A DNA stretch of 64,000 bases from Mesobacillus zeae (GTDB lineage Bacteria; Bacillota; Bacilli; Bacillales; Cytobacillaceae), in contig NZ_QWVT01000008.1 in assembly GCF_003570705.1 (NCBI RefSeq), positions 372,001 through 436,000 on the forward strand. Reading direction: 5' to 3'. The position numbers were made by a program, and so were the translations under genes. Of the stretch, positions 48,647 to 58,857 are shown piece after piece. Position 1 is the first letter of the stretch. Every line of letters starts with the position of its first letter. Below the pieces are notes generated by a model. That model was not told where the DNA came from. It searched no databases and worked only from the letters and a program-made list of their open reading frames with translations.

Positions 48647-49270
48647 TTAGTGCATATGGCGATATACGCCGATAACTTTTCCCAAGATGGATACATTTCG
48701 TAGAATGATGGGGTCCATCGTCGGATTTTCCGGCTGGAGCCGGACGAACTCTTTTTCCTTGAAAAACCTTTTGACAGTCGCTTCGTCTTCCTCTGTCATT
48801 GCAACTACAATTTCCCCGTTGTTTGCCGTTTTTTGCTGCTTGACGATAACATAATCCCCATCGAGAATGCCGGCTTCAATCATGCTGTCCCCCATGACTT
48901 CAAGCATGAAAACCTGTTCGTCGGAAGGGACCAGCCTATCCGGGAGCGGAAAGTACTCTTCAACATTTTCAATCGCTGTAATCGGCTGGCCTGCCGTTAC
49001 TTTACCGACCACAGGCACATTAATGACATTATATTTAGGGATATGTGATTCCTGCTGGAGGTCAAGGATTTCGATCGCCCTTGGTTTTGTCGGATCCCGT
49101 CTAATCAATCCTTTGCTCTCAAGCCTGGCAAGATGTCCATGGACTGTTGAACTTGATGCCAGTCCGACTGCTTCGCCGATTTCCCGGACGGAAGGCGGGT
49201 AGCCTTTTTTCTTTACTTCTTTTTTTATGAATTCAAGGATGTCCTGCTGCCGTTTCGATAGCTTTGCCAT
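48647..49270 (-). CDS. lexA: SOS repressor LexA (DinR)
   Basis: A 207-residue repressor with an N-terminal winged HTH and a C-terminal S24 autoprotease. The cleavage bond A93-G94 (KVTAGQP), nucleophile S129 (GDSM) and general base K167 (ATVKRF) are all present. It represses SOS genes until RecA filaments trigger self-cleavage. It is divergent from yneA with four LexA boxes between them. Confidence 0.97.
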   Translation of the reverse strand: MAKLSKRQQDILEFIKKEVKKKGYPPSVREIGEAVGLASSSTVHGHLARLESKGLIRRDPTKPRAIEILDLQQESHIPKYNVINVPVVGKVTAGQPITAIENVEEYFPLPDRLVPSDEQVFMLEVMGDSMIEAGILDGDYVIVKQQKTANNGEIVVAMTEEDEATVKRFFKEKEFVRLQPENPTMDPIILRNVSILGKVIGVYRHMH

Positions 49271-49301
49271 AATTCAGCACCTCGTCTATTTTCTTTCGTT
49301 C

Positions 49302-49410
49302 ATTATAACACGTATGTTCGTATGGTACAAACATAAGTTCGAATAAACAGGTTGACACGAAACAAGTGTTCGCTCTATAATGGAATTAAGGTAATGCGAA
49401 CATATATTCG
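49302..49410. promoter_or_regulatory. Divergent SOS control region lexA/yneA with four LexA boxes
   Basis: Boxes at 49307-49320 (AACACGTATGTTCG), 49328-49341 (CAAACATAAGTTCG), 49359-49372 (GAAACAAGTGTTCG) and 49397-49410 (CGAACATATATTCG), each CGAAC-N4-GTTCG-like. The yneA promoter is TTGACA (49352-49357), 18 bases, TATAAT (49376-49381), with box 3 between the hexamers. The lexA -10 is the complement of 49302-49307, next to box 1. LexA would thus repress both genes and itself. Confidence 0.93.
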
Positions 49411-49427
49411 AAAAGAGGGTGTTTTTT

Positions 49428-49736
49428 ATGAAGAAAATATGGGAAACTTACACCTATGCCATTATACTTTTAGCAGTCAGCATGTTTTTTTTCATCGTTT
49501 TTGCTGCCCAGGCCGGCCAAAAAGATGAGTACATAACCGTTACGGTAAAACAAGGGGAAACACTATGGGCCATTGCACAGGAATATTCCGAAGGGCAGAG
49601 TCTAACAACTACCGAGTTTATCAAAGTGATTGAAAGAAAGAACGGCATTGCCGGAGGGATCATTCGCACAGGAGACAAACTAGTTGTTCCGGTAGCGGCA
49701 GACAGATATAAAGGGCAGGTTGCCAGCTCGGAATGA
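49428..49736 (+). CDS. yneA: SOS cell division suppressor YneA
   Basis: A 102-residue protein: an N-terminal membrane helix (YAIILLAVSMFFFIVFAA) and an extracytoplasmic LysM domain (VTVKQGETLWAIAQEYSE). It delays septation during SOS and is short-lived. ATG 49428 follows GAGGGTG by six bases. First gene of the LexA-controlled yneA-yneB-ynzC unit. Confidence 0.93.
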   Translation: MKKIWETYTYAIILLAVSMFFFIVFAAQAGQKDEYITVTVKQGETLWAIAQEYSEGQSLTTTEFIKVIERKNGIAGGIIRTGDKLVVPVAADRYKGQVASSE

Positions 49737-50426
<690 letters not shown>

Positions 50427-50541
50427 ACTTGTCCGTTGCCCTCCTTTTTGCTGTCGAAATGGCTATGCCTGGTTCTTGAAATAATGCCGGAACTCTAGTA
50501 TGATGTCATGTGTCCAACATACTTTGGAAAGGAGCCTTGCC

Positions 50542-50775
50542 ATGCTGCCAAAACATAAGATTGCCAGAATCAACGAACTGGCTAATAAGGCAAAACAGTC
50601 CAAGCTGACCGAAGATGAAGCGAAAGAGCAGACGAAGCTGCGAGCAGAGTACCTTCAGTCGTTTCGTTCTTCCATGCTGAACACGCTAAAAGGAGTTACC
50701 GTGGTCGATCCGCTTGGCAATGATGTGACACCTGAAAAACTAAAACGCTATAAAGATAAAAACGACCTACATTAA
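50542..50775 (+). CDS. ynzC: DUF896 protein YnzC
   Basis: 77 residues, the same length as B. subtilis YnzC. A helical hairpin (IARINELANKAKQSKLTEDE) and a Lys-rich tail. SOS-associated by position; molecular role unknown. ATG 50542 follows AAAGGAG. A terminator follows. Confidence 0.92.
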   Translation: MLPKHKIARINELANKAKQSKLTEDEAKEQTKLRAEYLQSFRSSMLNTLKGVTVVDPLGNDVTPEKLKRYKDKNDLH

Positions 50776-50790
50776 ATTTGGGTGAAAATC

Positions 50791-50824
50791 AAGGAATACA
50801 TGGCTGTATGTATCCTTTTTTTTG
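50791..50824 (+). terminator. Terminator of yneA-yneB-ynzC
   Basis: GGAATACAT / ATGTATCC stem with one bulged base, then eight T. Confidence 0.85.
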
Positions 50825-50888
50825 TTTTTGTTTTCTCCTTTAGACACCGGAGGATGAAAAAAAGTATTGATTTTTCACTGAATAGAGT

Positions 50889-50977
50889 GCTTGTTTTGTG
50901 TCAAAATATAAAACAAGCTTGCATTTTTTGTTGCCCTTAGGTACATTGTGTTGTATATCATTTGTTGTCACTATAAT
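50889..50977 (+). promoter_or_regulatory. tkt upstream region: inverted repeat and -10
   Basis: GCTTGTTTT and AAAACAAGC form a perfect 9-bp inverted repeat with 12 bases between them (50889-50918). TATAAT lies at 50972-50977, about 40 bases before the start. No convincing -35 is seen. The repeat may be an operator. Confidence 0.45.
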
Positions 50978-51018
50978 ATTAATGTTGTAGTCAGCTCAAT
51001 ATAGAAAGGATGTATTAC

Positions 51019-53019
51019 ATGTTTGATAAAATTGACGCACTTTCCATTGACAGCATCCGTACACTGTCAATCGATGCGATTGAAAAAGCTAATTCCGGCC
51101 ACCCGGGGATGCCGATGGGGGCTGCACCAATGGCGTATACTTTATGGACTCGTTTCATGAACCATAACCCTAAAAATCCCGATTGGTTTAACCGTGACCG
51201 CTTTGTCCTGTCGGCAGGACATGGATCAATGCTCCTCTACAGCCTTCTTCATCTTTCAGGCTATGGACTTTCTGTTGACGATCTAAAGCAATTCCGCCAA
51301 TGGGGTAGCAAAACGCCTGGACATCCAGAATTCGGGCACACTGTCGGCGTCGAAGCAACAACAGGTCCTCTTGGCCAAGGTGTTGCAATGGCTGTTGGCA
51401 TGGCGATGGCAGAGCGCCATATGGCTTCTGTCTATAATAAAGATAAGTATGAAGTCATCAACCATTTTACATACAGCATTTGTGGAGACGGTGACCTGAT
51501 GGAAGGCGTTTCTGCCGAAGCTGCTTCACTTGCCGCTCACTTGCAATTAGGCCGCCTTGTCGTTATGTATGATTCAAATGACATCTCACTGGATGGGGAG
51601 CTTAATAAGTCATTCTCCGAGAGTGTCGCTGACCGTTTCAAAGCTTATGGATGGCAATATATCCGTGTAGAAGACGGCAACAACCTTGATGAGATTGCAA
51701 AAGCAATCGAAGAAGCAAAGTCCGACCTGAACCGCCCAACGATGATTGAAGTAAAAACAGTTATCGGATACGGCTCACCTAACCTTGCTGGTAAATCTGA
51801 TGTCCATGGCGCTCCGCTTGGCGCAGATGAACTTAAGCTTACAAAACAAGCCTATAAGTGGACATTCGAAGAAGACTTCCATGTACCTGAGGAAGTTTAC
51901 AGTCACTTCAATACGCAAATCGTTGAAAAAGGCCAGGGAACTGAAAAAGAGTGGAACGAACTTTTTGAAGGCTACAAGAAAGACTTCCCTGAGCTTGCAG
52001 CTCAATTGGAAGCTTCTATCAAAGGTGAACTTCCTGAAGGATGGGAACAAAGCCTGCCTGTATACGAAGAAGGAAAAAGCCTTGCAAGCCGTGCTTCCTC
52101 TGGTGAAGCGCTGAATGCAGCAGCCCAATCCGTTCCATTTTTTGTGGGAGGATCGGCAGACCTTGCTGGTTCCAACAAAACAATGATCAAAGGAAGCGGT
52201 GACTTCTTCCCAGGACAATATGAAGGCCGGAACATCTGGTTCGGCGTTCGTGAATTTGCAATGGGTGCTGCTATGAATGGTATGGCTCTGCACGGCGGCG
52301 TCAAGGTGTTTGGAGGTACATTCTTCGTATTCTCCGACTATCTGCGCCCTGCGATCCGTCTGGCTGCTTTGATGGGTCTTCCTGTGACTTACGTCTTCAC
52401 GCATGACAGTATTGCAGTCGGCGAAGACGGCCCGACACATGAACCAATCGAACAGCTTCCGGCATTGCGCGCTATGCCAAACCTTTCCGTCATCCGCCCG
52501 GCAGATGGCAATGAAACGGCTGCTGCTTGGAGAGTCGCAATTGAGTCAACAAACAAACCAACAGCTTTGGTGCTGACACGCCAAAACTTGCCAACAATCA
52601 AAGGTACTGACAAGAATGCGTACGAAGGTGTTTCCAAAGGAGCATACGTAATTTCCCCAACTGGCAAAGAAACAGCAGATGCACTTCTGCTTGCAGCAGG
52701 TTCAGAGGTAGGCCTTGCTGTTAAGGCACAGGAAGCATTGGCAGCAGAAGGAATTCACGTTTCGGTTATCAGCATGCCGGCATGGGATCGTTTTGAAGCA
52801 CAGTCCAAGGAATACAAAGAATCAGTACTTCCTAAGTCTGTTAAGAAACGCCTAGGCATCGAAATGGCCGCTTCTCTAGGCTGGCACCGTTATGTAGGCG
52901 ATGAAGGCGAAGTCATTGCAATCGATCACTTCGGCGCATCTGCTCCTGGCGAAAAAATCATGGCAGAATTCGGCTTTACAGTTGAAAATGTCGTTGCCCG
53001 TGTAAAAGCAATGCTGTAA
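51019..53019 (+). CDS. tkt: Transketolase
   Basis: A 666-residue TPP enzyme of the non-oxidative pentose phosphate pathway that moves two-carbon units between sugar phosphates. N-terminal [12 protein letters not shown] and GDGDLMEG (TPP/Mg), the central pyrimidine domain with TGPLGQG upstream, and [24 protein letters not shown] 51019 follows GAAAGGATG. Same neighbourhood (ynzC-tkt-sirA) as in B. subtilis. Confidence 0.97.
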   Translation: MFDKIDALSIDSIRTLSIDAIEKANSGHPGMPMGAAPMAYTLWTRFMNHNPKNPDWFNRDRFVLSAGHGSMLLYSLLHLSGYGLSVDDLKQFRQWGSKTPGHPEFGHTVGVEATTGPLGQGVAMAVGMAMAERHMASVYNKDKYEVINHFTYSICGDGDLMEGVSAEAASLAAHLQLGRLVVMYDSNDISLDGELNKSFSESVADRFKAYGWQYIRVEDGNNLDEIAKAIEEAKSDLNRPTMIEVKTVIGYGSPNLAGKSDVHGAPLGADELKLTKQAYKWTFEEDFHVPEEVYSHFNTQIVEKGQGTEKEWNELFEGYKKDFPELAAQLEASIKGELPEGWEQSLPVYEEGKSLASRASSGEALNAAAQSVPFFVGGSADLAGSNKTMIKGSGDFFPGQYEGRNIWFGVREFAMGAAMNGMALHGGVKVFGGTFFVFSDYLRPAIRLAALMGLPVTYVFTHDSIAVGEDGPTHEPIEQLPALRAMPNLSVIRPADGNETAAAWRVAIESTNKPTALVLTRQNLPTIKGTDKNAYEGVSKGAYVISPTGKETADALLLAAGSEVGLAVKAQEALAAEGIHVSVISMPAWDRFEAQSKEYKESVLPKSVKKRLGIEMAASLGWHRYVGDEGEVIAIDHFGASAPGEKIMAEFGFTVENVVARVKAML

Positions 53020-53037
53020 TAAATCTATAAATAAAGG

Positions 53038-53066
53038 AGAGCAGGCCTAGCCTGTTCTTCTTTTTT
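53038..53066 (+). terminator. Terminator of tkt
   Basis: AGAGCAGG / CCTGTTCT stem (one wobble), short loop, then TCTTTTTT. Confidence 0.8.
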
Positions 53067-53248
53067 GTGGAGAGAATGATGATTTGTGATTGGCTTTGCA
53101 TAAGGCAGGTCGTTTCCTGTTTTTATAACCGCGTTTTAAATTGGTTTGAGCTTGAAGTGCGTCTAATTTGATGAAGTCACCTGTAGAAACGGTGCATCGC
53201 GGCCTGGAAGGGAGTTCAGCTGCTGATTTTAGTCGCAGCAGAATCGTG

Positions 53249-53366
53249 ATGTCGACCAACAAACATGATATTTCGACCAACGATCTCGACAAGCCGAGAT
53301 GATGTATAAGCCAAACATCGTACTTTATCAACCAACAAACCCGATATATCAACCCAGGCCATTCCT
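53249..53366 (+). repeat. Tandem array of degenerate 21-bp units (array II)
   Basis: Units start at 53249, 53270, 53283, 53304, 53325 and 53346. All steps are 21 bases except the second unit, which is cut to 13. Units open with variants of ATATCAACCAAC (ATGTCGACCAAC, ATTTCGACCAAC, TTATCAACCAAC, ATATCAACCCAG), the same core as the array at 29812. It lies in the convergent gap between tkt and azoR. The rest of the 500-base gap has no gene. Confidence 0.75.
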
Positions 53367-53474
53367 ACCCACTGATTTGAGTACCATGTTTAGTGGAAAA
53401 GATCATTGGTCTTAACTTTGTGAGTTTCTTGGAAAAAATCATTCCCCAAAAAATATGCACAATCCTAAAGGCGC

Positions 53475-53507
53475 AAAAAAGCCGATACAATAAGTACCGG
53501 CCTTTTT
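53475..53507. terminator. Terminator of azoR (active on both strands)
   Basis: GCCGATAC / GTACCGGC stem flanked by six A and five T. Confidence 0.85.
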
Positions 53508-53519
53508 AGCGTTTGTAAT

Positions 53520-54155
53520 TTAAAATTTATTTGCATGCTCCCGCGCCTTCCGGATCGCTTCTTCCTTGATTAGCTCTGCTTTGTCAGGCTCCGCAGCCAT
53601 CCCTTCGATTGCAATGGTTTCAATCGTCGGTATACCCAGGAATGTCAAAATGGCGCGAAGGTATCTGTCGCCAAATTCAAAATCAGCACCTGGCCCGTCA
53701 GAATAATATCCGCCCCTTGATTGAATGTGCAAGGCTTTCTTCTCTGTAAGGAGGCCAACAGGGCCTTCAGCTGTATACTTGAACGTTTTTCCAGCAATCG
53801 CGATGCAGTCAATATACGCCTTAAGCATCGGAGGTGAAGCAAGGTTCCACATGGGTGTTACGAATACATACTTGTCTGCGTTCACAAATTGGTCGGTAAG
53901 CCGGCTGATCGCCTCTGTCTTGTTCTTTTCACTATCGCTAAGCTCCTCGTATGCTTTTCCTTGCTGCAGCTTACCCCAGCCATTGAATACATCGGTATCG
54001 ATATAGGGGATATCTAGACTGTAAAGATCAAGTACAGTGATATCATCATCAGGGTGACTCTCACGGTAGGCTTTTAAAAATTCTTCCCCAACCGAGAGGC
54101 TGAAAGATTCAGCGGGTGTTTTGGGATTCGCAGTAATGTATAACATATTTGTCAT
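53520..54155 (-). CDS. azoR: FMN-dependent NADH-azoreductase
   Basis: A 211-residue flavodoxin-like quinone/azo reductase. The N-terminal [18 protein letters not shown] loop binds FMN phosphate, and [17 protein letters not shown] and SRGGYYS are further flavin contacts. These enzymes carry out two-electron quinone detoxification. The ATG at 54155 follows AAAGGAATGG; the frame stays open upstream to 54239 without a ribosome site. Alone on the minus strand and absent from this position in B. subtilis. Confidence 0.9.
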   Translation of the reverse strand: MTNMLYITANPKTPAESFSLSVGEEFLKAYRESHPDDDITVLDLYSLDIPYIDTDVFNGWGKLQQGKAYEELSDSEKNKTEAISRLTDQFVNADKYVFVTPMWNLASPPMLKAYIDCIAIAGKTFKYTAEGPVGLLTEKKALHIQSRGGYYSDGPGADFEFGDRYLRAILTFLGIPTIETIAIEGMAAEPDKAELIKEEAIRKAREHANKF

Positions 54156-54331
54156 AAGACCATTCCTTTCCCCTTTGGGTGAATAAAGCTTATTATTCCC
54201 TTTAAAGGACATAAAAAACTGTTGACAATTTCCTCGCAATCAATTATTTCCCGTGACACAGCATTCAAACACATTTATACTAATAGTAAGAAAAGTTTAA
54301 ATATGACAAAAATAGTTTATTTTTTCAACAG

Positions 54332-54388
54332 CTTTAGACAACGATAAAGCCTGTCATTTTTTATAATAGCCATAATAGCTGTCTAAAG
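54332..54388 (+). promoter_or_regulatory. Candidate Spo0A-activated promoter of sirA
   Basis: TAGACA (54335-54340, 5 of 6) and TATAAT (54362-54367) are separated by 21 bases, the unusual spacing of Spo0A-dependent sigma-A promoters such as spoIIG and spoIIE. CTTTAGACA (54332-54340), whose complement reads TTGTCTAA with the next bases, is 7 of 9 to the 0A box and overlaps the -35. A perfect inverted copy, TGTCTAAAG, lies at 54380-54388, near the transcription start. Confidence 0.55.
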
Positions 54389-54402
54389 AGGAGGGGATCA
54401 GC

Positions 54403-54843
54403 ATGAGATCCTATCAGCTTTACCTAATAAAAGATGAATTTGCGGCCCATTATTTTGGCAGGGAGCAAATGTTTTATCATTTATTCAAAGATTTTAGAGA
54501 ATCAAAAGGGGAAATGAAAGTAATCCTCGAAAAACAGATTAATTATATAACAAGGCCTGTTCCTGTCCTTAGAGTCCACCAGCTGCTTCACCAGCAGCTT
54601 TCGAAAATGAACGGATTCAGGGCGGACCGGGGTGTTTACTATCTGGAAAAAAAGAAGTCGGAAAGCACCGCTGGTCTGATGGTGGACGAACGTGTATTAA
54701 AAGTGGAGTCTGCAGGGAATGTCGATGCTGAGACCATTTTTTTCGAGGTGTTGAGGAAGTGTGAGACTTCTTTTTTGGCAGTTGACCTCGAATCTAACAA
54801 GTATGGCTGGCTAAAACCAATTAAAGAAAGAAAATTTGTCTAA
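54403..54843 (+). CDS. sirA: Sporulation inhibitor of replication SirA (YneE)
   Basis: A 146-residue protein that binds domain I of DnaA and blocks new rounds of replication once a cell enters sporulation. It aligns end to end with B. subtilis SirA: FAAHYFGRE near the start and YGWLKPIKERKFV at the end. AAAGAGGAGG precedes the ATG. Spo0A control in B. subtilis agrees with the promoter geometry seen upstream. Confidence 0.94.
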   Translation: MRSYQLYLIKDEFAAHYFGREQMFYHLFKDFRESKGEMKVILEKQINYITRPVPVLRVHQLLHQQLSKMNGFRADRGVYYLEKKKSESTAGLMVDERVLKVESAGNVDAETIFFEVLRKCETSFLAVDLESNKYGWLKPIKERKFV

Positions 54844-54929
54844 AAGACAGGCAAAAAATTTGAGAATATTGTATAATAACGAGTGGTTTAGTACACTGTA
54901 TGTAGACAACATGAAGGAGGAAATATTGT

Positions 54930-55142
54930 ATGTGGCAACTCATTCTAGTTGGTATACTGGCACTTCTTGTCGGTGTAGCGCTAGGATTTTTCATTGCTCG
55001 TAAATATATGATGAGCTATCTGAAGAAAAATCCGCCAATTAACGAACAAATGCTTAAGATGATGATGATGCAGATGGGAATGAAACCATCCCAGAAGAAA
55101 ATCAATCAGATGATGCAGGCAATGAACAAGCAGATGAAATAA
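54930..55142 (+). CDS. yneF: UPF0154 membrane protein YneF
   Basis: 70 residues: an N-terminal helix ([20 protein letters not shown]) and a strikingly methionine-rich amphipathic C-terminus ([17 protein letters not shown]). Universal in Bacillales; function unknown. AAGGAGG before the ATG and a terminator after. Confidence 0.93.
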   Translation: MWQLILVGILALLVGVALGFFIARKYMMSYLKKNPPINEQMLKMMMMQMGMKPSQKKINQMMQAMNKQMK

Positions 55143-55149
55143 AGAGGAC

Positions 55150-55177
55150 AAGCACCCAGCCGATGGGTGCTTTTTCT
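55150..55177 (+). terminator. Terminator of yneF
   Basis: AGCACCCA / TGGGTGCT stem, GCCGA loop, then TTTTTC. Confidence 0.9.
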
Positions 55178-55276
55178 TTTGCCTTCCATAAATTTGGATT
55201 GTCCTTGAATAGTCACAATTAGAGCCGCTGCTGTCCCCCGATTCCATTTAATATGGATTCATGTGGAGGTGTTACC

Positions 55277-55546
55277 ATGTTCAGGATAGAATTTATCGAC
55301 CAAAATACCAATGTGATTTTTAGGGAGAAAACTTTCGGAACAGCAATGGAGATGCACCTTTTTATTAAAAATTTTGAGCTTAAAGAGGGAAAGAAGTTCA
55401 CTTTCTTTAACAGCCAGCTCCAAAGGATCAATGCCACGTTCTTTTCCCTTGCTTCTTTTTCAGGGAAAACGGGCAGGGGATTCCGACTTTATTTTGATAT
55501 CTCGGAGGATACAAAAGAAAACATGAGTATGGAAGACTGCATCTAG
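55277..55546 (+). CDS. Small hypothetical protein
   Basis: 89 residues, not recognised. No signal or membrane helix. It alternates beta-like stretches (FRIEFIDQNTNVIFREKTFG, RGFRLYFDISED) and looks like a small soluble alpha/beta protein. GTGGAGGTG lies seven bases before the ATG at 55277; the in-frame start at 55253 has no ribosome site. Confidence 0.7.
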   Translation: MFRIEFIDQNTNVIFREKTFGTAMEMHLFIKNFELKEGKKFTFFNSQLQRINATFFSLASFSGKTGRGFRLYFDISEDTKENMSMEDCI

Positions 55547-55755
55547 TGGTAGGAGCTGATAAAGCCCCGTGCAATTCTGACTTTTTTGCCCGTATCGTAA
55601 TATGCTGTCATCAAGATTTAATACTTGAATTGTTTACAGGAAAAAGCTGAAGGTATAGGAGAACTAAGCAATAACAGGGCTTTTGGCAACTATGGGTGTG
55701 AGTGTACTATTGAATGCAGAAGGCACCTTTGTGAAACCATACTATTGAAAAGGTG

Positions 55756-55890
55756 GTGAAGCTTATTCAATATAAATCTGAGGAACAACTCGCTCATGAA
55801 TTGGGCACCTATTTGATTGCACCCCAAAAAAGAGCAATGGAGCGAAAACCAAGAAGCAAGCCTGACAGGACAAAGAGCAGGATACAATAA
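55756..55890 (+). CDS. Possible 44-residue basic peptide
   Basis: Short frame from GTG 55756 (or 55753) with KLIQYKSEEQLAHELGTYL followed by an Arg/Lys-rich tail (RKPRSKPDRTKSRIQ). AAAAGG lies close upstream, but spacing is poor. A terminator follows nine bases after its stop, which slightly favours a real transcript. The gap 55547-55752 holds nothing else I can support. Confidence 0.3.
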   Translation: MKLIQYKSEEQLAHELGTYLIAPQKRAMERKPRSKPDRTKSRIQ

Positions 55891-55898
55891 ATACAATG

Positions 55899-55938
55899 AA
55901 TGAAGCAGCAGCAGAAATGTGTGCGGCTTCATTTTTTT
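55899..55938 (+). terminator. Terminator before the DUF2332 gene
   Basis: AATGAAGC / GCTTCATT outer stem with a partly paired interior and seven T. Confidence 0.75.
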
Positions 55939-56018
55939 GTGCGTAAATAACAATTATTGGGGATTTGTGTTAAAATAAAATTGTGAAAATTCTAAACTTA
56001 ATTATGTTGAGGTAGAAA

Positions 56019-57065
56019 ATGAATATTAGCAAATTGTCGGAAACGTTTAGGAACTTTGCGGAAATTGAATGTAAAGGTTCTAGCCCTTTATATGAACGGC
56101 TTTCCATCGATATATCCGCTGACAGGGAAATGCTCCAGTTTGCTTCGTCTGCCCGAAGAGGCCAGCCTGTTCCAAATTTACTATTTGGTTCTGTCCATTT
56201 CCTTTTGCAGAAAGGTTCAGAAAGCCCACTAAGAGAGTACTTTGGCAGCCTAACCGAAAATCCGCGGACACCTGACGGCCAAGCGTTCCATCATTTTAAA
56301 CAATTTTGCATGAAAAATGAAGGAGATGTCAGGACGATTCTACAGACAAAGCTAGTCCAGACAAATGAGGTAAGGCGGTGTTCATATCTTTACCCTATAT
56401 TCTGCTATATCCAGTCACTGATAGACCAGCCTTTGGCACTGATTGAGATTGGAACAAGCGCAGGGTTTCAGCTTTTGTTTGATCAATACAAGTACTCTTA
56501 TGATTGTGGAGAGACTTATGGAAATCCATCCTCAAATGTCATGATTACTTCCGAAATAAAAGGGGAAGGAAGGCCCATTCTTGGAATGAGCACCCCGCAG
56601 GTTGCGTCAAGAATAGGCGTTGATCTCCGCGTGAATGATTTCTCGTCGGATGAAGATGAACTTTGGCTAGAATCGCTCATATGGCCGGAACACCAAGAGA
56701 GGCGAAAGTTATTCAAACAGGCAGCGAAGATTGTCCAGGAGCACGAATTGAAATTGATTGAAGGGAATGGGGTGGAACTGCTTCTTGAAATTTCCAGAGA
56801 GGTGCCTAAGGATGAGGCACTTTGTGTATTTCATACGCACGTTGCCAACCAAATGTCGTTGAAATCAAAGATTGGCTTGCTTGAAACAGTTAGTGAGATT
56901 GGAAAGGAGAGGGATATATTCCACATATATAACAACATACAGGACCGGAATCTTCATCTTGATTCCTATATTAGTGGGAAAGAAGTCGCCCGGACTATCG
57001 GAAAAACCGATGGACATGGGAGATGGTTTACATGGGAAGGTTTGCCCTCAATAAAGAATAGGTAA
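56019..57065 (+). CDS. DUF2332 protein
   Basis: A 348-residue soluble protein of the DUF2332 family. The phrase LALIEIGTSAGFQLLFDQYKY near residue 140 resembles motif I of Rossmann-type SAM methyltransferases, and CVFHTHVANQ could be a later strand. No function is established. It stands alone between two terminator-like sites and the ABC exporter. Confidence 0.8.
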   Translation: MNISKLSETFRNFAEIECKGSSPLYERLSIDISADREMLQFASSARRGQPVPNLLFGSVHFLLQKGSESPLREYFGSLTENPRTPDGQAFHHFKQFCMKNEGDVRTILQTKLVQTNEVRRCSYLYPIFCYIQSLIDQPLALIEIGTSAGFQLLFDQYKYSYDCGETYGNPSSNVMITSEIKGEGRPILGMSTPQVASRIGVDLRVNDFSSDEDELWLESLIWPEHQERRKLFKQAAKIVQEHELKLIEGNGVELLLEISREVPKDEALCVFHTHVANQMSLKSKIGLLETVSEIGKERDIFHIYNNIQDRNLHLDSYISGKEVARTIGKTDGHGRWFTWEGLPSIKNR

Positions 57066-57104
57066 GGGAAAAACTGTTATGTCAGGTACTGGGGGAAGAA
57101 ATAA

Positions 57105-58853
57105 ATGAAGGTTTATCTTGATTTGATGTGGTTTTTTAAACAGGAACGTAAGGCATACATATCAGGAATTTTCCTGCTGATCCTTGTTGCCCTGCTTCAG
57201 CTTGTTCCCCCAAAAGTAATCGGGATTGTCGTCGATGGCATTCAGGGACGGACACTGACTGGGATGGCCTTGCTGAAATGGATTGGCGTGCTGATAGTTT
57301 CCGGCCTTGTCATGTACGGACTTCGCTATGTGTGGCGCATTTTGATTTTTGGATCGGCGGTCAAGCTTTCACGGCTGCTGCGCAACAGGCTGTTCAGCCA
57401 TTTTACCGAAATGTCACAGGCTTTTTACCAGAAGAGGCGGACAGGGGATTTGATGGCACATGCAACAAACGACCTTCAGGCTATCCAGATGACAGCAGGG
57501 GCAGGAGTTCTGACGTTTTTTGACTCCCTTTCCATAGGAGGATTCGTCATTGTGGCAATGGCAGTCACGATCAGCTGGAAGCTTACGCTGATTACCTTGA
57601 TCCCCATGCCGCTGATGGCGCTGCTGACAGGCTGGTATGGAAAAATGCTCCATTTCCGTTTCAGGGTGGCACAGGAAGCTTTTTCCGCCTTGAATGACAA
57701 GACACAGGAAAGCATTGCTGGAATTAAAGTCATTAGGACCTTTGGCCAGGAGAAAGAGGATATTGAGGATTTTCGGAGACTTTCGGGAGAAGTTGTGGAG
57801 AAAAACATGCGGGTTGCCAAAATTGATTCTTTGTTCGATCCAACGATATCAATCATCATCGGTGTGTCTTTTTTTCTGGCGATTGTGTTTGGATCGAAAT
57901 TAGTCCTAGCAGGCGAACTGACAATTGGGGAGCTCGTTTCTTTTACCGCATATCTGGGACTCCTTATCTGGCCCATGCTTGCGTTTGGCTGGTTCTTCAA
58001 TATCGTCGAGCGGGGCAGGGCGTCTTATGAGCGTGTGTCACTCCTGCTTAGCGAAAAGGTTGATATCGAAGACAGCAAGGATGCCATCGATATCGCTCCG
58101 CGAGGTAAGATCGAATACAACGTGGAGCGCTTTACTTTTCCAGGCGAAGAGAAACCTGTCCTTGAACAAATTCGCTTCACCCTTGAACAAGGAGGGACAC
58201 TCGGCATTGCCGGGAAGACGGGAGCGGGAAAAACAACTTTGCTGAAGCTATTGATCAGGGAGTTTGAAGGCTATGAGGGTGAAATTAAGATCGGCGGCAA
58301 AAAGCTGCCGCAATACAAGATGGACCGGCTGCGGGAATCAATCGGCTATGTTCCCCAGGACCACTTTCTGTTCTCGGCGACAGTCGGAAAAAATATCTCT
58401 TTCGGTCGGCCTGGTGCCTCAAGCGAAGATATAGAAAAAGCGGCGGAAACGGCCATGGTGAATGAGGATATTCTTCAGTTCTCAAACGGCTATGATACCG
58501 TTGTCGGGGAAAGGGGCGTATCATTATCCGGTGGGCAAAAGCAGCGGATTTCCATTGCACGGGCCGTTATTCTAGATCCAGAAATATTGATCCTTGATGA
58601 TTCCCTGTCAGCGGTTGATGCAAAGACAGAAGAAAGCATCCTTTCGGCATTGAAGGAGAACAGGAAAGGAAAGACGACCATCATTACTGCTCACCGGCTG
58701 AGCGCTATTGCACATGCTGATCTGATCCTCGTGCTTGATGAAGGAAAAATTGGCGAGCGGGGCAGCCATGAACAGTTAATGAAAGCGGACGGCTGGTACC
58801 GAGACATGTTTTTGCGGCAGCAGCTTGAAGAACTCGTCGAGAGAGGGGGATGA
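57105..58853 (+). CDS. Heterodimeric ABC exporter subunit with non-canonical Walker B (YheI/BmrC-like)
   Basis: A 582-residue half-transporter: six-helix membrane domain to about residue 310, then an ATPase with Walker A GKTGAGKTT, signature LSGGQKQR and Walker B ILILDDSLSAVD. The catalytic Glu is replaced by Asp (LDDS), the mark of the degenerate site in BmrC/LmrC-type subunits. The second half-transporter follows after four bases. Such pairs export drugs or lipids. GGGGGAAGA precedes the ATG. Confidence 0.92.
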   Translation: MKVYLDLMWFFKQERKAYISGIFLLILVALLQLVPPKVIGIVVDGIQGRTLTGMALLKWIGVLIVSGLVMYGLRYVWRILIFGSAVKLSRLLRNRLFSHFTEMSQAFYQKRRTGDLMAHATNDLQAIQMTAGAGVLTFFDSLSIGGFVIVAMAVTISWKLTLITLIPMPLMALLTGWYGKMLHFRFRVAQEAFSALNDKTQESIAGIKVIRTFGQEKEDIEDFRRLSGEVVEKNMRVAKIDSLFDPTISIIIGVSFFLAIVFGSKLVLAGELTIGELVSFTAYLGLLIWPMLAFGWFFNIVERGRASYERVSLLLSEKVDIEDSKDAIDIAPRGKIEYNVERFTFPGEEKPVLEQIRFTLEQGGTLGIAGKTGAGKTTLLKLLIREFEGYEGEIKIGGKKLPQYKMDRLRESIGYVPQDHFLFSATVGKNISFGRPGASSEDIEKAAETAMVNEDILQFSNGYDTVVGERGVSLSGGQKQRISIARAVILDPEILILDDSLSAVDAKTEESILSALKENRKGKTTIITAHRLSAIAHADLILVLDEGKIGERGSHEQLMKADGWYRDMFLRQQLEELVERGG

Positions 58854-58857
58854 TTGA

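Noticed and set aside
51775-52440. 221-codon minus-strand frame across tkt
   Set aside because: Antisense to transketolase with high Cys/Phe/His content; no ribosome site or family resemblance.
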